DNA of 17,756 nt from Clostridia bacterium (lineage in GTDB: Bacteria; Bacillota; Clostridia; Oscillospirales; Butyricicoccaceae), in assembly GCA_017547995.1 (NCBI GenBank), contig JAFYNW010000006.1:1-17756 (forward strand), given 5' to 3'. Position numbers and translations under genes: made by a program. The notes under the pieces are model-generated. The model searched no databases and was not told the DNA's origin. It saw only the letters and a program-made list of their open reading frames with translations. Numbering within the stretch: position 1 is the stretch's first letter; each line of letters starts with the position of its first letter. Positions 1 through 7,716 of the stretch are shown here, piece after piece.

Positions 1-1145
1 TCCTTACAATGCTCCTTGGCAATTTCAAGAATAGCTTCCGGCTTTGCCGCTCTTGGATTATCAGGCACAGTGATAACATAAACGTCACTTCTGCCTGCAA
101 CTTCCTTGATGCAGTTTTTATAATCTTTGTCACCGAGCATACCCATGACAGTGATTATCTTTTTAGGCTTATATACCTTGTCAATAGTCTTACAGAGTAC
201 TTCTACACCGTCAGGATTGTGTGCGCCATCAATAAGACAGGATGGCTTTTTACATACTTCTTCAAGTCTGCCGCCAAAACGTGCATTCTTAAGACCTGTT
301 ACAACACTTTCCTGAGAGATTTCAACTCCTGCAGCTCTCATTTCTTCAATGATAGAAAGCACTGTGATGGAGTTATAAATCTGGTGCTCACCTACGAGGC
401 CGATTTCATAATTTTCGCCCTTGTAAGTATATCTTGCGCCATTTTCATCCCATACAGCATTTTCAAGCTGAGAGAGATCACCGAAGTTGCTCTTGATGTG
501 AAGCATCTTACAAGTATCTTCAATCATCCATTTTGCATCGTCTTCCTGAAGAGGATATGATACGACACGGCTGCCCTTCTTGATGATACCGCACTTTTCA
601 AATGCGATTTTCTTGATGGAATCACCGAGAATGTCCACGTGGTCAAACGCAATCTTGCCGATAGAAGCAACAACAGGAGCGTCAATTATATTTGTAGCAT
701 CAAATCTGCCGCCAAGACCTACTTCAAATACAACAAAATCACACTTTTCATCGTAGAAATACTGAATAGCGAGAACAGTATCAAGCTCAAACTCTGTGAT
801 AGGTGTTTCCTCCTGATCGAGGATTTCGAGATAAGGCATAATCTTTGTGAGAGTTTCAGCCAGTCTTTCTTTTGGAATGAGCTGGTTGTTGATCTGCATT
901 CTTTCTCTGAAATCCACTACGTAAGGCGAGATATACATACCCACCTTGTAGCCCTGAGTTTTAAGTATTTCTGCGGTCATAGCAGTAGTACTGCCCTTGC
1001 CGTTAGTACCTGCAACATGGATGAACTTAAGTTCCTTATGTGGATTCCCCATAAGTTCAAGAACTCTTTCCATTCTGAAAAGACCGAGACGTGAGCCGTA
1101 TCTTGTTCTGGAATGGATATAGTCCAATGTCTGCTCGTAATTCAT
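1..1145 (-). CDS. folC: Folylpolyglutamate synthase / dihydrofolate synthase, C-terminus cut by window edge
   Basis: The reading frame is open from an ATG at 1145 to the left window edge (381 codons), so the last part of the C-terminal domain is missing. FolC is an ATP-dependent Mur-ligase-family enzyme that adds glutamate to (dihydro)folates in the cytoplasm and often also makes dihydrofolate from dihydropteroate. The N-terminus MNYEQTLDYIHSRTRYGSRL and the P-loop GTNGKGS at residues 46-52 are characteristic. Further on are a FEVGLGGRFDATN segment and the C-domain motif LIDGAHNPDG, followed by DNPRAAKPEA near the edge. The start is supported by AAGGAGGG five bases upstream. It lies 18 bases after valS with no promoter or terminator between, so it is probably transcribed from the T-box-controlled valS promoter; valS-folC order is common in Firmicutes. 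Confidence 0.95.
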   Translation of the reverse strand, partial: MNYEQTLDYIHSRTRYGSRLGLFRMERVLELMGNPHKELKFIHVAGTNGKGSTTAMTAEILKTQGYKVGMYISPYVVDFRERMQINNQLIPKERLAETLTKIMPYLEILDQEETPITEFELDTVLAIQYFYDEKCDFVVFEVGLGGRFDATNIIDAPVVASIGKIAFDHVDILGDSIKKIAFEKCGIIKKGSRVVSYPLQEDDAKWMIEDTCKMLHIKSNFGDLSQLENAVWDENGARYTYKGENYEIGLVGEHQIYNSITVLSIIEEMRAAGVEISQESVVTGLKNARFGGRLEEVCKKPSCLIDGAHNPDGVEVLCKTIDKVYKPKKIITVMGMLGDKDYKNCIKEVAGRSDVYVITVPDNPRAAKPEAILEIAKEHCK

Positions 1146-1163
1146 TTTAACCCTCCTTGCGTC

Positions 1164-3794
1164 TTATCCAAGACTTGCAATGCTTTTTTCGATGTTCTTG
1201 AGAGTTTCCTTATATGCGTTGAGCTTTTCCTTTTCGCCGTTGATAACGTTTTCAGGAGCCTTAGAAACGAAGCCAGGGTTGTTGAGCTTAGCTTCAATAC
1301 GGTTGATGTTATCTGTAGCGTTCTTCATTTCCTTTGTAAGACGAGCAAGTTCCTTTTCCTTGTCAACGAGTTCGTTCATAGGCATGAAGATCTGTGCATT
1401 TTCAGTAGCAGCCATAGCCATACCGGAAATATCAGATGGCTGTACGTCTGTGATTTCTACGTCAGATGCAGAAGCAAGCTTCTTGAAGAAGATTTCGCCT
1501 TCGTTGTAAACCTTCTTGTTGTTAGTTACGATGATAACCTTAGCCTTCTTTGATGGTGGAACGTTCATTTCAGCTCTGCGATTTCTGATGCTTCTGATAG
1601 CATCCATGATGAGTTCCATTTCATATTCTTCTTCCTTGAAGTTGAGGGAATCATTATATGTTGGATACTGAGCCTTCATGATTGTTTCGCCTTCGTGAGG
1701 CATTGCCTGCCAGATCGTTTCTGTGATAAATGGCATAAATGGATGGAGAAGTTCCATCATTCTGCTGAGAACGTAAACGATAACTCTCTGAGCATTTTCG
1801 TTGTCTTCAACGTTTTCCTTATCAGCAAGACGTGTCTTGGAAAGTTCGATGTACCAGTCGCAGAAGTTATCCCAGATGAAGCTGTAGAGCTTTTCGGAAG
1901 CGATACCGATTTCATAACGGTCACCGTTTTCGTTGATTTCCTTAGCAAGTGTATTGAGCTTGGAGAGAATCCACTTGTCAGCCATTGTGAGGTTTTCAGG
2001 GAGAGTATGCTTATCTGTTGTAAGATTCATCTGTACGAAACGGGATGCATTCCAGATCTTATTGCAGAAGTTTCTGTTTGCTTCTACTCTTTCCATATAG
2101 AAACGGCTGTCGTTACCAGGGCTGATACCTGTAAGAAGTGTGAATCTGAGTGCGTCTGCGCCGTACTTGTCAATGATTTCGAGTGGGTCGATACCATTGC
2201 CGAGAGACTTGGACATCTTTCTGCCCTGAGAGTCACGAACGAGACCGTGGATAAACACCTTATCAAATGGCTTCTTGCCTGTATGTTCGAGACCGGAGAA
2301 AATCATTCTTGCAACCCAGAAGAAGATGATATCGTAACCTGTTACGAGAACACTTGTTGGGTAGAAGTAATCGAGCTCTTCTGTCTTGTTTGGCCAGCCG
2401 AGTGTGGAGAATGGCCAGAGAGCGGAGCTGAACCATGTATCGAGAACGTCTTCGTCCTGATGAACCTTTGTGCTGCCGCACTTAGGACATGTTGTAACGT
2501 CTGTCTTGGAAACTTCCATATGGCCGCATTCGTCGCAGTAGTAAGCAGGGATTCTGTGGCCCCACCAGAGCTGACGGGAAATACACCAGTCGTGTACGTT
2601 TTCCATCCAGTTGAGGTATGTCTTGGAGAATCTGTCAGGAACAAATGCTGTATCGCCGTTCTTTACGCAGTCGATAGCTGGCTTTGCGAGTTCGTCCATC
2701 TTTACGAACCACTGAGCAGATGTGATAGGTTCAACTGTTGTACCGCAGCGGTAGCAAGTACCAACGTTGTGGCTGTACTTTTCAATCTTTACGAGAAGGC
2801 CGAGCTCTTCGAGATCCTTGAGAACTGCCTTACGTGCTTCAAATCTGTCGAGACCTTCGTACTTACCGCCGTTAGCGTTAACCTTAGCGTTGTTGTCAAA
2901 TACGAGGATGTGTTCAAGACCGTGACGCATAGCCATATCGAAGTCGTTAGGGTCGTGGCAAGGTGTAACCTTAACACAGCCTGTACCGAAGTCCTTTTCT
3001 ACGTAATCGTCACCAAAGATTGGAATTGGACGATTCATAAGAGGAAGGATTGCGTTCTTGCCGATGAGGTGCTTGAATCTTTCATCTTCAGGGTTAACAG
3101 CAATACCACTGTCACCCATCATTGTTTCAGGTCTTGTTGTAGCGATGATAATGCTTTCGTCAGAGTTTTCGATAGCATATCTGATATACCAGAGATTGCC
3201 TTCCTGTTCTTCGTATTCAACTTCTGCATCGGAGAGAGCTGTTGTACAGCTTGGGCACCAGTTGATGATACGGGAGCCTCTGTAGATAAGACCCTTATTG
3301 TAAAGGTTTACGAATACTTCCTTAACAGCTTCGGAGCAGCCTTCATCCATTGTGAAGCGGAGCTTTCTCCAGTCGCAGGATGCACCCATCTGGCGGAGCT
3401 GGTTGAGGATTCTGGAACCATACTGTTCCTTCCAGTCCCATACTCTTTCAAGGAATGCTTCTCTGCCGAGGTCATATCTTGTAAGACCTTCGTTTACGCG
3501 GAGAGCTTCTTCAACCTTGATCTGAGTTGCAATACCTGCATGGTCTGTACCAGGAAGCCAGAGTGCATTATAGCCCTGCATTCTCTTCATTCTTGTAAGT
3601 GTATCCTGAAGTGTCACGTCAAGAGCGTGACCCATGTGAAGCTGTCCTGTAACGTTTGGAGGAGGCATCACGATTGTAAATGGCTTCTTGCTTCTGTCAA
3701 CGTCAGCATTGAAGCAGCCTGTGCTTTCCCATTTTTCGTAGATCTGACCTTCATTTGCTTTAGGGTCATAAATCTTTGGCAATTCGTTGTTCAT
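1164..3794 (-). CDS. valS: Valyl-tRNA synthetase
   Basis: This 876-residue class I aminoacyl-tRNA synthetase charges tRNA-Val with valine in the cytoplasm; the length is normal for the family (about 880 in Bacillus). The signature NVTGQLHMGH carries the HIGH-type ATP motif at residues 53-56, and KMSKS is at 526-530. The editing (CP1) domain includes ATTRPETMMGD near 218-228. CxxC pairs at 180/183, 347/350, 420/423 and 436/439 are likely zinc-binding knuckles. The last 70 or so residues are charged and heptad-like, matching the C-terminal coiled coil that grips the tRNA. The ATG at 3794 has GGAAAGGA just upstream. Expression is controlled by the T-box leader upstream, and folC follows in the same unit. 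Apart from codons near the 3' end the gene avoids TTA, CTA and TCA, consistent with high expression. Confidence 0.98.
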   Translation of the reverse strand: MNNELPKIYDPKANEGQIYEKWESTGCFNADVDRSKKPFTIVMPPPNVTGQLHMGHALDVTLQDTLTRMKRMQGYNALWLPGTDHAGIATQIKVEEALRVNEGLTRYDLGREAFLERVWDWKEQYGSRILNQLRQMGASCDWRKLRFTMDEGCSEAVKEVFVNLYNKGLIYRGSRIINWCPSCTTALSDAEVEYEEQEGNLWYIRYAIENSDESIIIATTRPETMMGDSGIAVNPEDERFKHLIGKNAILPLMNRPIPIFGDDYVEKDFGTGCVKVTPCHDPNDFDMAMRHGLEHILVFDNNAKVNANGGKYEGLDRFEARKAVLKDLEELGLLVKIEKYSHNVGTCYRCGTTVEPITSAQWFVKMDELAKPAIDCVKNGDTAFVPDRFSKTYLNWMENVHDWCISRQLWWGHRIPAYYCDECGHMEVSKTDVTTCPKCGSTKVHQDEDVLDTWFSSALWPFSTLGWPNKTEELDYFYPTSVLVTGYDIIFFWVARMIFSGLEHTGKKPFDKVFIHGLVRDSQGRKMSKSLGNGIDPLEIIDKYGADALRFTLLTGISPGNDSRFYMERVEANRNFCNKIWNASRFVQMNLTTDKHTLPENLTMADKWILSKLNTLAKEINENGDRYEIGIASEKLYSFIWDNFCDWYIELSKTRLADKENVEDNENAQRVIVYVLSRMMELLHPFMPFITETIWQAMPHEGETIMKAQYPTYNDSLNFKEEEYEMELIMDAIRSIRNRRAEMNVPPSKKAKVIIVTNNKKVYNEGEIFFKKLASASDVEITDVQPSDISGMAMAATENAQIFMPMNELVDKEKELARLTKEMKNATDNINRIEAKLNNPGFVSKAPENVINGEKEKLNAYKETLKNIEKSIASLG

Positions 3795-3795
3795 T

Positions 3796-3827
3796 TATAG
3801 TCCTTTCCGGCCTTTCGGCCTCTATAG
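3796..3827 (-). promoter_or_regulatory. Hairpin around the valS ribosome binding site
   Basis: Between the T-box terminator and the valS start, the transcript can form a GGCC-GAAA-GGCC hairpin (3809-3820) with a GNRA tetraloop. It is flanked by UAUAG (about 3822-3826) and CUAUA (3796-3800), which can pair to enclose the hairpin and leave the Shine-Dalgarno GGAAAGGA in an internal loop two to ten bases before the outer stem. The pairing is visible in the sequence. A role in translation or mRNA stability is inference. Confidence 0.5.
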
Positions 3828-3842
3828 ATTACTGATTAAAAT

Positions 3843-3874
3843 AAAAAACACCCCGTATGAAACCATACGGGGTG
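3843..3874 (-). terminator. T-box intrinsic terminator of the valS leader
   Basis: A perfect 11-bp stem CACCCCGUAUG/CAUACGGGGUG (3849-3859 with 3864-3874) with a four-base loop is followed by six U residues (3843-3848). Its 5' arm begins CACCCC, which can instead pair with the GGGUGG of the T-box just upstream to form the antiterminator. When uncharged tRNA-Val stabilises the antiterminator, transcription continues into valS-folC. This is the standard T-box switch. Confidence 0.95.
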
Positions 3875-4106
3875 AAGAATAAACTCCACGGTACCACCCA
3901 TGTTCGTCAAAAAGACGCACTCATCGAAATGCACGTATACATTTCTTCCCTGTAACGTGAGAACACGGCGCAACTTACTTGTAAAAACTTTCAGCTTTGC
4001 ATCTCTGTGCTGACATTCAAGGCGGCTTCCTGAGCATTTCCACCAACCATGCTCTCTCTGTAAGTGATTCCTTAACCTCTACTATTGCACTTCACCGATT
4101 TTCGCT
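3843..4106 (-). promoter_or_regulatory. T-box riboswitch leader, valine-specific
   Basis: The leader of valS reads the charging state of tRNA-Val. It contains the T-box sequence TGGGTGGTACCGTGG (3886-3900), close to the consensus AGGGUGGNACCGCG. The UGGU inside it can pair with the ACCA end of an uncharged tRNA whose discriminator base is A, as in tRNA-Val. Stem I shows the usual AGAGAGAGC...TTGGTGGAAATGCT apical region (about 4037-4060). The GTC at 4012-4014, in the context TGAATGTCAGC, is the likely specifier codon for valine. A probable stem III, GAAATGTA/TGCATTTC with a UACG loop, lies at 3926-3945. It ends in the terminator at 3843-3874. Stem I was folded by eye, so the specifier call is less certain than the T-box itself. 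Confidence 0.93.
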
Positions 4107-4112
4107 ATTATA

Positions 4113-4141
4113 ATTATATTTTACTTTTCAATATTTGTCAA
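4113..4141 (-). promoter_or_regulatory. Consensus sigma-A promoter of the valS T-box unit
   Basis: On the minus strand TTGACA (4136-4141), a 17-base spacer and TATAAT (4113-4118) form a perfect housekeeping promoter. A second TATAAT directly follows at 4107-4112. Transcription should start near 4100-4106, just before the T-box leader. The -35 box sits about 15 bases downstream of the preceding terminator. A constitutive strong promoter with control left to the T-box is the usual arrangement. Confidence 0.9.
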
Positions 4142-4155
4142 TACAAATTTACGTT

Positions 4156-4185
4156 GAAAAAGGCCATCTTTTCAGATGACCTTTT
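4156..4185 (-). terminator. Terminator after the MATE gene
   Basis: AAAAGGTCATCT and AGATGGCCTTTT (4174-4185 and 4158-4169) form a 12-bp stem with one G-U pair and a GAAA loop, followed by a run of T. It lies six bases past the MATE stop codon and ends the long nusB-to-MATE transcription unit. A-rich and T-rich tails on both sides could let it work in either direction, but no gene faces it from the left. Confidence 0.9.
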
Positions 4186-4190
4186 ATTTA

Positions 4191-5552
4191 TTAATCCATT
4201 TTTTCGCCTGTAACAGTATTTACCTTCCACTTGCCTGTGAAATAGAACCACGCAATGAGAAGAACTGCGCCGAGAGAAGCAACAGGACCGCCGAAGCCGA
4301 TGCCGAAGAGGCCCATGCTGAGTGTGATACCAAATATGTAGGAAGCAGGAATTCTAAGGAGCAAGGAGGAAAGTACGCTTGTGATAAGTGTAAACTTTGT
4401 ATGACCTGCACCTGTGAACAAGCCGTTTGCAACGAACATAAATGGAACGATGAGATAGTCACAGCTGAAGGAGCGCATATAAGCAACACCGTTTTCGATC
4501 ATTTCAGGAGTCTTGTCAAACATGGAAAGAATCTGTTCAGGGAACATCTGTGCAACGATAAAGATTGCATAGCTTGCGATAATACCGATTACAAGACCGA
4601 TATGCATGCACTTCTCTGCTCTCTTCCACTGCTTTGCACCGATATTCTGCGCAGCCATTGTGGAAACGGCAGCGCCCATTGCAATAGCAGGCATAAGCGC
4701 AAAACCGTTGAACTTACCGACAACACCAACAGCAGCAGATGCATAAACACCACCGACCATATTGACAAGTGCTGTGATAAAGAGGAAGGAAATGCTGGAT
4801 ACACTGTTCTGAATAGCTGTAGGCATACCGATTTTGAAGATCATCTTGAGCTTGTTTGTGTAAATTTTGAAAGAACCAAGCTTGAAGTCAAACGGAAAAT
4901 CTGTCTTCGCAAGATAAACTACGCAGAGAATTACGCTGAGCGCCTGAGAAATAACAGTAGCAACAGCTGCGCCCTTTGCACCCATACCCATACCCGCAAC
5001 GAGTACGAAGTCGAGGATGATATTTGTTACACAAGCAACACATACGAAGTAGAACGGTCTCTTACTGTCGCCCATACCACGCTGAATAGCACTGAGTGCA
5101 TTATAAGCAAAGATGAAGATAACACCGAGCATTGTTACCAAAAGGTAATCACTTGCTTCAGAGAAGGATTCTGCAGGAGTCTGGATAAGTCTGAGCACCG
5201 GGTCTTTGAGAAAGAGCATTACACCTGTAATTACAAGGCCTGCAATAACAAGGCCTGTGATAAGTGTGGAAATCGTTTCTTTAACCGATTCTTTGTCCCC
5301 CGCCCCTATAGCCTGAGCTACAAGAACAGTACCACCGGTACACAAGCCCATAATAAAGTTTGTAAGGATAAAAGTAACCTGACCGCCGATATTTACGCCG
5401 GACATACTGATAGAGCCGCTGAAGTTACCTACAATGAGCATATCCGCAACGTTATAGAGCGACTGAATAATGTTGGATGCAAGGAAAGGAATCGCAAACA
5501 AAATAAGCTGTTTGGTTACGCTGCCTTCCGTTAAGTTCTGAGTCTTCTTCAT
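4191..5552 (-). CDS. MATE family multidrug/toxin exporter
   Basis: The product, 453 residues from the chosen start, is a polytopic inner-membrane protein with about twelve hydrophobic segments. It belongs to the MATE family, whose members export cationic drugs, metabolites or other solutes using Na+ or H+ gradients. Typical features are LTEGSVTKQLILFAIPFLAS at the N-terminus, SLYNVADMLIVGNFSG in the first helices, AIQRGMGDSKRPF in the middle and GLFTGAGHTKFTLITS in the second half. I chose the ATG at 5552 because AGAAAGG lies seven bases upstream; the frame also has an upstream start at 5594 that would overlap recN. It begins 13 bases after the recN stop and ends at a terminator, so it is the last gene of that operon. 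The substrate cannot be read from sequence. The position next to recN recalls, but does not prove, a link like that of DinF, a MATE protein of the E. coli SOS regulon. Confidence 0.93.
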   Translation of the reverse strand: MKKTQNLTEGSVTKQLILFAIPFLASNIIQSLYNVADMLIVGNFSGSISMSGVNIGGQVTFILTNFIMGLCTGGTVLVAQAIGAGDKESVKETISTLITGLVIAGLVITGVMLFLKDPVLRLIQTPAESFSEASDYLLVTMLGVIFIFAYNALSAIQRGMGDSKRPFYFVCVACVTNIILDFVLVAGMGMGAKGAAVATVISQALSVILCVVYLAKTDFPFDFKLGSFKIYTNKLKMIFKIGMPTAIQNSVSSISFLFITALVNMVGGVYASAAVGVVGKFNGFALMPAIAMGAAVSTMAAQNIGAKQWKRAEKCMHIGLVIGIIASYAIFIVAQMFPEQILSMFDKTPEMIENGVAYMRSFSCDYLIVPFMFVANGLFTGAGHTKFTLITSVLSSLLLRIPASYIFGITLSMGLFGIGFGGPVASLGAVLLIAWFYFTGKWKVNTVTGEKMD

Positions 5553-5565
5553 TAAGTGCCTTTCT

Positions 5566-7263
5566 TTAATTTTTGTTTTTGAATCTATCCGCAAGAGATA
5601 TCATCTCTTTTGCGCTTTCCATAGTTGTGCTTGTAATATCTCTGCCGCCTGTAAGACGCGCAATTTCTTTAATCTTCCCTTCTTCTCTCAGCATTTCAGC
5701 ATGAGTAAGTGTCACATCATCTCTTGTTTCCTTGGAAACCATATAATGAGAATCGGCAAACACCGCAATCTGTGGAAGATGTGTTATACAAAGCACCTGC
5801 TTTGCTCTGGCAATATTCCAGAGCTTTTCACCGACCTTATTGGCCGCTCTGCCGCTGACACCTGTATCAACTTCGTCAAAAATCATAGTTTCAACAAGCT
5901 CGTTTCTCGACAGAACGTTTTTGATAGCCAGCATAATACGCGAAAGCTCACCGCCCGAAGCAATTTTCGATAGAGCCTTAAAGCCTTCGCCTTTGTTTGC
6001 AGAAAGCAGAAAGCGTACAGAGTCTATACCCTTCTTGGTAAACTTTATCTGTTCACCCTCACCGCTGTTGAGGATTTCCACCTCAATGCGTGCATTCTGC
6101 ATATCGAGATATGAAAGCTCATATTCGATTGTCTCTTTAAGCATAACAGCAGCTTTTTCTCTGCTATTGCGAAGCTTTTGAGCGGACTGTAAAGTCTTTT
6201 CCCTTTGCACCATATATTTCTCTTTGAGTGCATCGATGTCTTCATTTGAATCATAAATAAGACTTTCAAGCTCACTCTGAAGGTTATCCTTCTGGAGATA
6301 AACCTCCCCTTCGGCCACACCAAACTTTTTGGCAGCCTTTTCATACGCCTCAAGCTTTTCCTCAACGTCCTCGTAGGACATCGAATAGGAATCAAGAGCA
6401 TTTCTCACGTCGTCCGAGTAGCCTCTCGCATCTTCAAGCGACGAAATTGCCTCTGTGATTTTGCTTATAGCCTTTGTTATTTCACTATTATATTTTTCAG
6501 CCTTTTTCAGCTTTTCCTGAGCGGTATAAAGTGCAGACATAATGCCGCCGTCGTCATTTTCAAGCGACGACTCAAAATAGCTGACCGCATCACTTACAGT
6601 GCTTACTCCCATAAGAAGCTTTCGAAGATTTACAAGTTCTTCGTACTCACCTTTTTTAGCATTCACCTTTTCAAGATATGCTATGCCTTTCGTAAGACGC
6701 TCAATACGCTCTTCGCGTTGCTTGATAGACATCGAAAGACCTTTGATTCTTCGGTTTTGTCTGAGCAATTCCTCATATTCCTGAGTGTACTCACCATATA
6801 TATCATCGTTTCTCGCAAAGCTGTCAAGATAATCGATATGTGTTTCTTCATCAAGAAGCATACCGCCATCATGCTGACCGTGAATTGTAATGAGGTATTT
6901 TGAAATATCCTTAAGAAGCTGTGTTGTGCAAGGTCTGCCGTTTATTTTACAGTTATTCTTGCCGTCAGCCAGAATATCACGCTGAATAATCAGCTTATCA
7001 TCAGTTGTTTCAACGCCGTGCTCCTGCAGTTTGCCAACAACGTCGGCTGACAAATCTTCAAACTCAGCTATAACAACCGCCTTTTTTGCATTTGTTCTGA
7101 TAAGCTCGCGGCTTGTACGCCCACCCATTATGCCATTGATTGCATCGATAATAATAGACTTACCTGCGCCGGTTTCACCGGACAACACAGTAAAGCCTCT
7201 TTCGAAATCCAAAGAGGCTTTTTCTATGATAGCAATATTTTCAATATAAAGGCTTCTGAGCAT
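5566..7263 (-). CDS. recN: DNA repair protein RecN
   Basis: RecN is an SMC-like ATPase that acts early at DNA double-strand breaks. The 565-residue length fits the family (about 550-580). The N-terminal half-ATPase has IENIAIIEKASLDFERG and the Walker A motif GETGAGKS (residues 29-36). A long, charged coiled-coil region with many Lys, Glu and Leu residues spans roughly 150-380. The C-terminal half has the ABC signature SGGEL (about 436-440) and Walker B FDEVDTGVSG (about 462-471), followed by a THLPQIAVFAD segment. The start codon directly follows the argR stop with no gap, implying coupled translation. I saw no consensus LexA box (GAAC-4-GTTC) in front of it, so expression probably comes from the upstream operon promoter. 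Confidence 0.97.
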   Translation of the reverse strand: MLRSLYIENIAIIEKASLDFERGFTVLSGETGAGKSIIIDAINGIMGGRTSRELIRTNAKKAVVIAEFEDLSADVVGKLQEHGVETTDDKLIIQRDILADGKNNCKINGRPCTTQLLKDISKYLITIHGQHDGGMLLDEETHIDYLDSFARNDDIYGEYTQEYEELLRQNRRIKGLSMSIKQREERIERLTKGIAYLEKVNAKKGEYEELVNLRKLLMGVSTVSDAVSYFESSLENDDGGIMSALYTAQEKLKKAEKYNSEITKAISKITEAISSLEDARGYSDDVRNALDSYSMSYEDVEEKLEAYEKAAKKFGVAEGEVYLQKDNLQSELESLIYDSNEDIDALKEKYMVQREKTLQSAQKLRNSREKAAVMLKETIEYELSYLDMQNARIEVEILNSGEGEQIKFTKKGIDSVRFLLSANKGEGFKALSKIASGGELSRIMLAIKNVLSRNELVETMIFDEVDTGVSGRAANKVGEKLWNIARAKQVLCITHLPQIAVFADSHYMVSKETRDDVTLTHAEMLREEGKIKEIARLTGGRDITSTTMESAKEMISLADRFKNKN

Positions 7264-7716
7264 TTACTTCAATACTTCCTCAATAAATTTTTTGAATTCT
7301 ATCGCAGATTCCGTTGTTCTGAGCAGTACAAATATTGTATCGTCACCGGCAATTGTACCTACAAGATTATCATCCTTAATCGCGTCGAGACCGTAAGCTG
7401 CAGCATTACCCATACCATTGATTGTCTTGATACAGACGATATTCTGCGCAATGTCAACCTTGCGCACACATTCTCTGAAAATCATTCTGAGCTTTGGTGT
7501 AAAGCCCAAAGATTCTGTTGCAACCGGCAATGCATACTTGCTGTCACCTGAACGTGCAGGCATTTTCACAAGGCTGAGCTCCTTGATATCTCGTGAAACA
7601 GTCGCCTGTGTTGTGTTAATACCGAGTTCATTAAGCTTTTCTGTAAGCTCTTCCTGTGTCTTTATCTCATAAGCTTCGATAAGATGGCAAATGAGATTTT
7701 GTCTGTGTCTTTTCAT
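7264..7716 (-). CDS. argR: Arginine repressor ArgR/AhrC
   Basis: This 150-residue protein is the arginine-responsive regulator of arginine synthesis and breakdown. The N-terminal winged-helix domain includes ELTEKLNELGINTTQATVSR and DIKELSLVKMP; ATVSRD is the usual recognition-helix segment. The C-terminal domain, which binds arginine and forms hexamers, has KTINGMGNAAAYGLDAI and the conserved GTIAGDDT. Its ATG overlaps the nadK stop by one base (TAATG), and the ribosome binding site GAGGTG is inside the end of nadK. It is followed without gap by recN, the same argR-recN pairing as ahrC-recN in Bacillus. Confidence 0.97.
   Translation of the reverse strand: MKRHRQNLICHLIEAYEIKTQEELTEKLNELGINTTQATVSRDIKELSLVKMPARSGDSKYALPVATESLGFTPKLRMIFRECVRKVDIAQNIVCIKTINGMGNAAAYGLDAIKDDNLVGTIAGDDTIFVLLRTTESAIEFKKFIEEVLK

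Noticed and set aside
3415..3428. GAAC...GTTC resembling a LexA (SOS) box
   Set aside because: The half sites are six bases apart rather than four and lie inside the valS coding region, away from any promoter.
1695..3800. A 701-codon ORF on the plus strand opposite valS
   Set aside because: It is in the exact codon register of valS, has Cys-rich composition typical of antisense translation, matches no family I recognise and is explained by avoidance of TTA/CTA/TCA in valS.
4176..5534. A 452-codon, Cys- and Asn-rich plus-strand ORF opposite the MATE gene
   Set aside because: Same explanation: codon-register shadow of a real membrane protein gene, with no ribosome binding site or recognisable domain.
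5553..5594. Longer start for the MATE protein at 5594
   Set aside because: It would overlap recN by 29 bases and add a charged tail with no family match; the ATG at 5552 has a proper ribosome binding site.
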